A DNA stretch of 5,033 nt. Source: Micrococcales bacterium. Its GTDB lineage: Bacteria; Actinomycetota; Actinomycetes; S36-B12; UBA5976. The translations under genes were made by a program, and so were the position numbers. Shown one piece after another: positions 1 to 5,033 of the stretch. The notes under the pieces are model-generated. The model saw only the letters and a program-made list of their open reading frames with translations. It was not told the origin of the DNA and searched no databases. The stretch lies in the NCBI GenBank assembly GCA_024640585.1, contig JAHEEQ010000065.1:1-5033 (forward strand), given 5' to 3'. The first letter of the stretch is position 1, and the number at the start of each line of letters is the position of its first letter.

Positions 1-12
1 GACTCGCAGAAC

Positions 13-492
13 ATGGATGATTTCGAGATTCCGGCGTTCCTCAGAAAACAAGATGATGTCTCAAAATCTAAGGTTGCTCTTAAAGAGAGCGGACTCACCC
101 CAGAAGAAATTCTCGAAAAGTTCAACGAACTTTCACTGACAACAACGAAATTCAGCGACATCGCTAGGGAACTCATGGAGCCGGCATCCAAGGGCTACGC
201 CTGGAAGGTCTTGTGCGAAATGGCATCATCCGAAGACGAGATGGATACATATTTGGCGTGCCTCTTGTGGTGGCTCTCAAATGAGGTAGCGGGAATTGTT
301 TCGTTGACAAAGCATTCACAGCGACTTCTTAACGCTCAGATCGCAAAAATTGAAGCATCTTTTGTTCAAAAGGTTGAAGATCAACTTGCAGAAGCTTTAC
401 CGACCATCTCCAAGTTTTCATGGGGATGCGCCCCCGCGACAAAGAAACTTTCGCTGCTTTCCAGTTTCAAGAAGTTGATAACTGGCGGTTGA
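13..492 (+). CDS. Hypothetical protein with FtsZ C-terminal-peptide-like N-terminus (possibly 5'-partial)
   Basis: I do not recognise the family. From the ATG at 13 the product is 159 aa. Residues 4-15 read FEIPAFLRKQDD; E. coli FtsZ ends LDIPAFLRKQAD, so IPAFLRKQ is shared exactly. In FtsZ that tail binds FtsA, ZipA and other division proteins, so this protein may dock on the same partners (inference). The rest (about 26-159) looks mostly alpha-helical and soluble. It has a hydrophobic, Trp-containing stretch near 80-97 (CLLWWLSNEVAGIV), an amphipathic helix around 105-128, and a Lys-rich C-terminus. No catalytic motif, signal peptide or true TM helix is evident. The start is uncertain: the four codons before the ATG are open to the window edge and no good ribosome binding site is visible, so the gene may begin upstream. 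The next gene follows 64 bases later on the same strand. The reading frame is convincing; the function is unknown. Confidence 0.75.
   Translation: MDDFEIPAFLRKQDDVSKSKVALKESGLTPEEILEKFNELSLTTTKFSDIARELMEPASKGYAWKVLCEMASSEDEMDTYLACLLWWLSNEVAGIVSLTKHSQRLLNAQIAKIEASFVQKVEDQLAEALPTISKFSWGCAPATKKLSLLSSFKKLITGG
22..57 (+). other. FtsZ C-terminal-peptide-like motif
   Basis: These 12 codons encode FEIPAFLRKQDD. Against the proteobacterial FtsZ tail (E. coli LDIPAFLRKQAD), 9 of 12 positions are identical, including the core IPAFLRKQ, and the F/L and E/D changes are conservative. The match is seen directly. That it binds FtsZ partners is inference, since in FtsZ the peptide sits at the extreme C-terminus and here about 144 residues follow it. 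Confidence 0.6.
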
Positions 493-544
493 TATCAAAC
501 CTTCATGCTCTAACTAAATTGGCTTTGAAAAGTACAGGTTGCCC

Positions 545-550
545 AAAGGA
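545..550 (+). promoter_or_regulatory. Ribosome binding site selecting the ATG at 557
   Basis: AAAGGA lies six bases before the ATG at 557. A longer reading from a TTG at 539 would have its only AGG directly against the start codon, with no spacing. The site therefore favours the 89-residue product over the 95-residue one. Confidence 0.55.
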
Positions 551-556
551 TATTCA

Positions 557-826
557 ATGACTGAAGTTCCACTGACGAGGATGTTAAAAGGTCAAACTGT
601 TTTTGGCACTTCAGGTCGTAATGTTGTTGTTCGATTGTTTTCGCGAGGAAAGCTATTTGTAGTTACCAAGGGCAGGATTACCGTGCTTCAAACAAGCTCG
701 GAGATTGACGCAAGAAGATGCTTCGTGACTACAGTTAACGAAATTCCAAGAGGGGTACGCCCTCCTAAGAAAAAGAAAATTCCCATAATTTACAGAGCGG
801 GGCTTCCATCGCTAGGTAAGAGGTGA
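557..826 (+). CDS. Small basic hypothetical protein
   Basis: An 89-residue protein I do not recognise. The ATG at 557 is preferred over an in-frame TTG at 539 because AAAGGA sits six bases before it. The sequence looks beta-rich in its middle: alternating hydrophobic stretches such as VVVRLF, KLFVVTKG and RITVLQT (about residues 23-46) suggest a small beta-sheet domain. The C-terminal third is strongly cationic, with PPKKKK around residues 70-75 and a terminal GKR. There is one cysteine, and no TM helix or signal peptide. The charge would suit binding nucleic acid or another polyanion, such as a ribosome or acidic protein, but no known fold can be named and this is inference from composition only. 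It follows the FtsZ-tail-like gene closely on the same strand, so the two may be co-transcribed. It is separated from the membrane operon downstream by a 263-base gap. Confidence 0.6.
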   Translation: MTEVPLTRMLKGQTVFGTSGRNVVVRLFSRGKLFVVTKGRITVLQTSSEIDARRCFVTTVNEIPRGVRPPKKKKIPIIYRAGLPSLGKR

Positions 827-1089
827 TTTCTTGGCATGGTGTTCGCGACAATTTTCTTAGAATCAATACGCCAAAAAATAGAGTAAATCTGCCTCAATGA
901 TTGCTTCTTTAGTTCCCGTTTTAGAAGTTTTCTGAGTTATAGACTTGGAGCTCTGCATGAGATAGATGTGAATCGACCTTCTCAGCAATCAGGAATCTCA
1001 ACTAACAAATCAACACTAATTTAGCGGAGGGTTTCACACATAGAAAATAGTCCTAAAACTTTGCAACACGGCCTAAGTGAAAGGCAAAG
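827..1089. other. Intergenic region between the small genes and the membrane operon
   Basis: This 263-base gap has no convincing gene, no GC-rich hairpin with a T-run, and no consensus sigma70 promoter. Weak candidates only are present: TATAGA at 938-943 resembles a -10 box but lacks a good -35, and TAAAAC at 1054-1059 lies 15 bases after TTCACA (1033-1038). An ATG at 836 opens a 16-codon ORF ending at 886, and the AGGTGA at 821-826 makes a plausible ribosome binding site for it. An 8-base inverted repeat (TGATTGCT at 898-905, AGCAATCA at 984-991) is too widely spaced and too short to trust. A promoter for the membrane operon is expected here because the gap is by far the largest in the window, but it cannot be placed confidently. 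Confidence 0.4.
1080..1084 (+). promoter_or_regulatory. Candidate ribosome binding site for the GTG at 1090
   Basis: AAAGG lies five bases before the GTG at 1090. An in-frame TGA at 1078-1080 rules out any start farther upstream. A competing site, GAGGA at 1126-1130, lies four bases before an in-frame ATG at 1135, so the choice of start for this gene is open. Confidence 0.4.
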
Positions 1090-2601
1090 GTGCTGCAAAA
1101 TGACAACATTGAGAAAGATTTGCTCGAGGAACACATGGGATACACCGCAGGATCAATCAGTGAGTTGCGTAAGCAAATGGAAGAACTTGGCGTCAAAGAA
1201 GGCGGGTTCTTGCGTCCCGATTCAGCATCTGACTCCCCAGACTTGAATGAAATCAAAGTAGTACTTCAGGCCAAGCAATTTGTAGAGGCAGAGGAGTCGG
1301 ATCGAACGGACTCGTTTGTTGATGCCGAAAAAAAGATCAGTGATATTGATCAAAAAATTGAAGCAATCGAAGCAGCTTGCAACTCGAATTTAGAGCACGA
1401 CTTGCTTGAAGGGGCATTTCATAGCGCACTATCGAAAGAAGAGCACTCTTTGGTTACTGCATGTGCAAGAGAACTGGAGGCTCGTGCCGCATTGAATAGC
1501 TTCAAGACAAGAAATCAAATTAGCGACCCGGCACACTACCCACCAGACCAACTGTTTCATTTCGCTTTCTTGATCATGTTTGTGGTAATCGAGACAGTAG
1601 TGAACGCATTCTTTTATCAAGGTTCGTCAGGGTTGCTGGGTGGGGCCGTTGTAGCTCTGTCTGTGTCAGTAGTGAACATGAGCCTAGCAGCTGCACTAGG
1701 TTCTATGTATAGGTATGTGAATTTGCCAGCGCTAAAAGAAAAGATCACAGGCTACGCAGGACTGATTGCATTCATAGTTTTGGCAGTAGTTTTGAATTTA
1801 ATTTTTTCAACTTTCAGAGTGCAGTACGAACTTTTGCAACAACAAGTGATCCAAGAAAATTTGGCAGAGCCAACAACCGCTATGTTGGTTGCCGCTTTCA
1901 GAACCGCGGTCAGCGATGCATTCCGAGTGTTCGTTCTTGAATTTCCAGACATCGATGTAATGAGCTTTGTCTTGTTCTTTGTTGGCGCAATCTGCAGTTG
2001 CCTTGCATTTTGGAAGGGCTATTCGCATGACGATAAACACCCAGGCTACGGTGAAATGGATCGCAGGCATAAAGCAACTGAACTAGCCTTCACGAAAGCC
2101 AAAGATCAGGCATTCAACGCAGCTGTAGATAAGGTCCACCAGATAGCAAATGAAGTAGACGAGTTGAGAACGTCTCTTATCGCCTCACAACGTAATAGTC
2201 ACGCACTTAAGGCGCAAGTCCAAGGGGCTCAATCAACCTTTGATGGAAATGTAAGAAAGATTCAAGGCGAACTGAATTTGGTGATTGAGGCTTATCGTGG
2301 AGCCAATAAAGCAACTCGCTCTACACCAGCGCCAAAGTATTTTGAGCAACTGTCAAATATCACGCCAGAAGTTAACAACGAAAGAGTTGAAAACCTATTG
2401 GGGTCGATTGATCAACTTTCAACAAAATCAAAAACTGTTGCAGATGAAAAAGTCACTTTGTTAGGCAATAAATTGCAGCAAATTCGAAGCAGGATTCATC
2501 AGCTAGTCCAAGACGAATTTCAAAGATACATGGAAACAATTCGACAAAGTGCAACAGCATCACTTCGCGCACACGGGCAAGTTCAAAATGCAGGTTACTA
2601 A
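1090..2601 (+). CDS. Four-TM membrane protein with long helical/coiled-coil flanks
   Basis: The product is 503 aa from the GTG at 1090; the ATG at 1135 (488 aa) is an equally possible start. Residues 1-150 are hydrophilic and helical, with heptad-like stretches near 78-96 and 115-140. Four likely TM helices follow at about 155-176, 182-205, 221-241 and 291-309, with a loop of roughly 50 residues between TM3 and TM4. TM1 contains Glu168 and Asn172, and TM2 contains Asn196. Such polar residues inside hydrophobic segments suggest helix packing or ion passage. After TM4 comes HPGYG (317-321), then an acidic-basic helical tail to 503, very likely coiled coil and cytoplasmic. I know no named family for it. 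The arrangement of membrane core plus long cytoplasmic coils resembles a structural part of an envelope complex. The next gene's ATG directly abuts its TAA, so the two are almost certainly translated together. The function is unknown; the membrane topology is fairly secure. Confidence 0.85.
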   Translation: MLQNDNIEKDLLEEHMGYTAGSISELRKQMEELGVKEGGFLRPDSASDSPDLNEIKVVLQAKQFVEAEESDRTDSFVDAEKKISDIDQKIEAIEAACNSNLEHDLLEGAFHSALSKEEHSLVTACARELEARAALNSFKTRNQISDPAHYPPDQLFHFAFLIMFVVIETVVNAFFYQGSSGLLGGAVVALSVSVVNMSLAAALGSMYRYVNLPALKEKITGYAGLIAFIVLAVVLNLIFSTFRVQYELLQQQVIQENLAEPTTAMLVAAFRTAVSDAFRVFVLEFPDIDVMSFVLFFVGAICSCLAFWKGYSHDDKHPGYGEMDRRHKATELAFTKAKDQAFNAAVDKVHQIANEVDELRTSLIASQRNSHALKAQVQGAQSTFDGNVRKIQGELNLVIEAYRGANKATRSTPAPKYFEQLSNITPEVNNERVENLLGSIDQLSTKSKTVADEKVTLLGNKLQQIRSRIHQLVQDEFQRYMETIRQSATASLRAHGQVQNAGY

Positions 2602-3378
2602 ATGACACGAAGAGAAAAAGCTTGGTACATGATTGGTGGATCGGTAGCGTTCTTGATCGCGCTACTGACACTTAAACAACTTATGTCTCCACCGCCAGTT
2701 TGTGATCCGAAGATTAAATCGAAAACTGTAATTTTGCTGGATCACAGTGAGTCTGTATCAAGTCAGACGGTCGATGCAATAGTTGAGAGAACATGGAAAC
2801 ATATTGAAGAGCGTGTTCCAGCTGGGGAACTAATCTCTGTCTATGAAATTACAAAGCTATCTAAAACAAATTTGAAGCCAAGTTTTGAAGGGTGCAAACC
2901 GAGGACCGAAGGTTCGCAATATGTGGAGAACGCGAAAAAGGTTTCACGTGATTTTGAGAATTTCAAAAAGAAGCTCAAAGCAGATTTGAGTGCACCAATC
3001 AAGGCAACCAACCACCCCGTTGAGTCTCCGATTGCTCAAGCTTTGATTGATCTATCACTGGATGACAAACACTTCCGATCAGAAGACGTTACAAAACTAT
3101 TAGTGTTTTCAGATTTCCTTGAGTACACCCCAAAATTCTCACTCTACTCATGCTCATCTGGAAAGCAGGCGATCAAAGATTTCAGAGTCAGTAGGACTGG
3201 GGCAGTAGAACGCCCAAGCTTTAAGCACGTAGACGTACAGTTAAATGTGATTCCTAGAACAATTTCAAATCGAGCTGCAATTCAATGTCGTGATGAATTT
3301 TGGCTTTGGTTCTTTGGTGATAACCAAGGCTCATGCAAGCAAGATGCTTGTCTGAGACGTGATGATTTACCAGGTTGA
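2602..3378 (+). CDS. Membrane-anchored vWA-like protein, probably periplasmic
   Basis: A 258-residue protein. Residues 1-8 are positively charged (TRREK), followed by one TM helix at about 9-28. By the positive-inside rule the rest lies in the periplasm. A von Willebrand factor A-like fold is suggested by a hydrophobic strand (TVILLD, 42-47) leading into DHSES (Asp47, Ser49, Ser51), which fits the DxSxS metal-site motif. A second strand, LISVYEI (77-83), and a later strand, LLVFSD (166-171), end in an Asp typical of this fold. SPIAQAL (142-148) and SDFLEYTPKFSLYS (170-183) resemble motifs of divergent vWA proteins from accessory regions. Cysteines 34, 98, 184, 229, 245 and 250 could form disulphides, consistent with export. 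vWA domains usually bind protein partners through a metal ion; the ligand here is unknown. AGG at 2592-2594 serves the ATG, which directly follows the upstream TAA. A cytoplasmic orientation would weaken the disulphide idea. Confidence 0.85.
   Translation: MTRREKAWYMIGGSVAFLIALLTLKQLMSPPPVCDPKIKSKTVILLDHSESVSSQTVDAIVERTWKHIEERVPAGELISVYEITKLSKTNLKPSFEGCKPRTEGSQYVENAKKVSRDFENFKKKLKADLSAPIKATNHPVESPIAQALIDLSLDDKHFRSEDVTKLLVFSDFLEYTPKFSLYSCSSGKQAIKDFRVSRTGAVERPSFKHVDVQLNVIPRTISNRAAIQCRDEFWLWFFGDNQGSCKQDACLRRDDLPG
3312..3351 (+). repeat. Two tandem small hairpins at the end of the vWA gene
   Basis: Two adjacent inverted repeats are visible. CTTTGGT (3312-3318) pairs with ACCAAGG (3323-3329) around a GATA loop, and GCAAGCA (3335-3341) pairs with TGCTTGT (3345-3351) around an AGA loop. 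Each is a 7-bp stem with one G-T pair. They end 32 bases before the next gene's ATG. No T-run follows, so they are not a classic terminator. They might affect mRNA processing or ribosome access, or be chance within coding sequence. Confidence 0.35.
3372..3375 (+). promoter_or_regulatory. Ribosome binding site selecting the ATG at 3384
   Basis: AGGT at 3372-3375 is eight bases before the ATG at 3384. The alternative TTG at 3375, which overlaps the vWA stop codon, would have no spacing at all from this site. The ATG is therefore preferred, giving 453 rather than 456 residues and a five-base gap after the vWA stop. Confidence 0.5.
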
Positions 3379-3383
3379 AATGT

Positions 3384-4745
3384 ATGCACAAATCGTTTCT
3401 ACCTCTGTTTCTCTTATCTCTACTTGGCATCCTGAGTTCAAGCTTTTTACCCCATGAGTCGGTGTATCAATGGTTTGGCTTGGCTGCGGGCATCATCCCT
3501 TTGGTGTTTTACCATCGATTTCTAGCCTCACAGAAAATACTCTCACCTGCTGAGGTGGATAGTATTTATTACTTTGGATTTCTGGTCACGGTTATTACAT
3601 TAGTCGCGACTGCAATTTCTATTGCGATAGATACAAGTGGTAAACCACCCAGCATGCAATGGATACTCCTGCAATTTGGACTCGGGTTGGTTGCAACTGG
3701 TGCAGCCTTGTTCGCTCGATTGTTGTTGATGGCAAAGTCATCAAGCCAAGTAGAGATGGATGTCATTCAATCCACTAGAGAATTGGTTGCATCAGTTACG
3801 CAAGTTTCTGGCGAATTTGATAGAGCTGGGTATCAAGCAAGTGCATTTGTTGAGCAATTAGAAGAACGTCTTGAAAAGATGCTGAGCAAGACGATCTCGA
3901 CTTACACAACAACAATTGAACAAACCGCTCAGAAGTCTTTGGATAGATGTGCAGACTCAATAGATAGTGCAACAACAAAGTTCTCAGAAGCTATCTCTAA
4001 TGTTCTCGAAGAGGTTGGGCGCATTCAAGTGGAAGCAGAAGCTATAAGTTTTTCTGTTGCTGCTGAAAAGATCCAATCCTTCTCATCTCAGATTGAAAGC
4101 TCTGTAAATAGCATTACGGAGAACGTGAAAGAAGTTAGTCTTGCAAGTGCCGCTGGGATTTCTGAGCTTGCATCCACGACAAGAAAAGTGCAAAAGCTGG
4201 CGACTGACATAGCGGCAAAACTTGAAAAACTTGGGCAGCTGCAGAATATGCTTGACGGCATATTGAACACATCTGAAGCACTTGGGATTTTCAAGGAAAC
4301 CGCAGAAACAACTGCTGCATCGTTGAGCAAGCTGACTGCAACATCAGTCGAGGCCTCTAGAAAACTTGATAGCGAAGTGATCGAGCCCCTGAGTGAGTCA
4401 GGCGTGGCATCAGGATTGCTTCAATTAACAAAAGCGTTTCCCGATAATGCAGCCAATCTCGCTTCAACAATTGGAGATCTAACTGCGGAGGCTAATAACT
4501 TGGCCAAGGCGTTAGCAAGTCACCGTCATAGCGTAGAACAGTCAATATCTACAGTGGCGACTTCTGGTGAGGCAGCGTCGCAATTGAAGGCATTAGAGCA
4601 AACAGCGAAATCCGTCACAGCTGGATTGTCACAGTTATTTGGTTCGATTAATGATCTGAATATCGCCATGCATTCTGCATCCGAAGCTGCGAGACAAGTT
4701 AATGCGCCAGCAGCACAAGTTGCAACAGAGGCGAAGATCGCGTGA
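3384..4745 (+). CDS. Four-TM protein with long cytoplasmic helical tail (ZorA/MotA-like by analogy)
   Basis: A 453-residue protein from the ATG at 3384. Four likely TM helices crowd the N-terminus at about residues 5-22, 28-47, 61-82 and 91-116. The third and fourth carry SIYYFGFLVTVITL (60-73) and QFGLGLVATGAALFARL (97-113); the Gly/Ala/Thr-rich fourth helix recalls the pore helices of MotA/TolQ/ExbB proteins. From about 119 to the end nearly everything is Ala/Ser/Glu/Lys/Gln-rich and helical with heptad patterns, a tail of about 335 residues that is probably a cytoplasmic coiled coil. ZorA of the Zorya defence system also couples a proton-channel core to a long cytoplasmic helical tail, and here too the next gene encodes a single-TM ExbD/MotB-like partner. 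The resemblance is architectural; I cannot show homology, and the TM spacing lacks the usual large MotA/ExbB cytoplasmic loop. The tail lacks the chemoreceptor hairpin-tip signature, so it is not a methyl-accepting receptor. The gene follows the vWA stop by five bases. Confidence 0.85.
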   Translation: MHKSFLPLFLLSLLGILSSSFLPHESVYQWFGLAAGIIPLVFYHRFLASQKILSPAEVDSIYYFGFLVTVITLVATAISIAIDTSGKPPSMQWILLQFGLGLVATGAALFARLLLMAKSSSQVEMDVIQSTRELVASVTQVSGEFDRAGYQASAFVEQLEERLEKMLSKTISTYTTTIEQTAQKSLDRCADSIDSATTKFSEAISNVLEEVGRIQVEAEAISFSVAAEKIQSFSSQIESSVNSITENVKEVSLASAAGISELASTTRKVQKLATDIAAKLEKLGQLQNMLDGILNTSEALGIFKETAETTAASLSKLTATSVEASRKLDSEVIEPLSESGVASGLLQLTKAFPDNAANLASTIGDLTAEANNLAKALASHRHSVEQSISTVATSGEAASQLKALEQTAKSVTAGLSQLFGSINDLNIAMHSASEAARQVNAPAAQVATEAKIA

Positions 4746-4757
4746 TAGGTAGCTCAA

Positions 4758-5033
4758 ATGCGACAGAGTGAACATGTCCTTTACATCACTTTAGTTGATT
4801 TCTTGTTGCAATTGCTTTTTTTAGGATTGGTGTTGTCTGTCATTCACTCAGCACTGCAACCCGATCCCGATGAGGTTCAAGCAAACAACGCTTTTGTTGC
4901 AGAAATAAAAAAACTGACTGGTATTTCTGACTTAACAGTTCTGACAGATGAGCTAACTCGGTTGGGCCCTTTGAAATCAGCAGCTAATGATGTCAAATTT
5001 GCTCGTGAGCTTGAGAGCCTTATGACTAAGGTA
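4758..5033 (+). CDS. ExbD/TolR-like single-TM protein, 3'-partial
   Basis: The first 92 codons of a gene that runs off the window. After a short N-terminus (MRQSEH) comes one TM helix at about residues 7-33. It contains ITLVDFLLQLLFLGL, with Asp14 near its start. ExbD, TolR and MotB each have one N-terminal TM helix with an essential aspartate that carries protons through the channel formed with ExbB, TolQ or MotA. The pattern (hydrophobic)-V-D-x-L-L-x-L-L-F matches ExbD/TolR best. The residues after the helix are hydrophilic and mixed-charge and should be periplasmic in such a protein; residues 38-92 look helical. The gene begins 12 bases after the stop of the long-tailed four-TM protein, with AGGT (4747-4750) seven bases before its ATG, so the pair probably forms one complex. 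What the C-terminus carries (for example an OmpA-like peptidoglycan-binding domain, as in MotB and ZorB) cannot be seen. Confidence 0.8.
   Translation, partial: MRQSEHVLYITLVDFLLQLLFLGLVLSVIHSALQPDPDEVQANNAFVAEIKKLTGISDLTVLTDELTRLGPLKSAANDVKFARELESLMTKV

Noticed and set aside
304..332. Perfect TTGACA (-35-like) inside the first gene
   Set aside because: At 17 bases downstream the hexamer is TCTTAA, a poor -10 box, and the site lies inside coding sequence.
897..935. 12-codon ORF in the intergenic gap
   Set aside because: No ribosome binding site precedes its ATG and it is too short to support.
898..991. Inverted repeat TGATTGCT / AGCAATCA
   Set aside because: Only 8 bp with a 78-base gap and no extension on either side; likely chance in A+T-leaning DNA.
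1053..1256. Antisense reading frame over the start of the first membrane gene
   Set aside because: It is the shadow of the well-supported + strand gene, with no ribosome binding site or domain evidence; the same holds for the other minus-strand frames in the window.
2680..2706. Lipobox before Cys34 of the vWA protein
   Set aside because: The residues before the Cys are PPPV, not the L-[AS]-[GA]-C pattern, so a simple TM anchor is preferred.
3741..4745. Methyl-accepting chemotaxis-type signalling domain in the long helical tail
   Set aside because: The Ala/Ser/Glu-rich heptads look similar, but the conserved chemoreceptor hairpin-tip sequence is absent.

Overview
The window is moderately A+T-leaning DNA with all six supported genes on the + strand. 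It most likely comes from a Gram-negative bacterium, probably a member of the Pseudomonadota. Two things point there: an ExbD/TolR-type inner-membrane protein start at the right edge, and a peptide in the first gene nearly identical to the C-terminal tail of proteobacterial FtsZ. No tRNA, rRNA, CRISPR array, insertion sequence or recognisable housekeeping gene is present, so this reads as an accessory region (island, plasmid or integrative element). The species cannot be told from the sequence.

Left part (1-826): two small genes of unknown function. The first (13-492, 159 aa, possibly starting before the window) carries FEIPAFLRKQDD at its N-terminus, a close match to the FtsZ C-terminal peptide that docks FtsA, ZipA and other division regulators. 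The second (557-826, 89 aa) is a small, very basic, probably beta-rich protein. A 263-base gap (827-1089) follows, with no strong terminator or promoter and only a 16-codon mini-ORF with a good ribosome binding site.

Right part (1090-5033, running off the edge): four tightly packed genes that look like one operon for an inner-membrane machine. In order they are: a four-TM protein with cytoplasmic coiled-coil ends (1090-2601); a membrane-anchored, probably periplasmic vWA-like protein (2602-3378, its ATG abutting the previous stop); a protein with four N-terminal TM helices and a tail of about 330 residues, all helical (3384-4745); and the start of a protein with an ExbD/TolR-like single TM helix carrying an aspartate (4758-5033, partial).

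The last pair recalls MotA-MotB, ExbB-ExbD and especially ZorA-ZorB: a multi-TM protein with a long cytoplasmic helical tail, followed by a single-TM partner with a membrane Asp. I infer, but cannot prove, an ion-motive-force-driven envelope complex in which the vWA protein supplies a periplasmic binding domain. A defence role by analogy with Zorya is possible. Conjugation, transport or envelope maintenance are alternatives. The genes beyond base 5033 would be the most informative for deciding.
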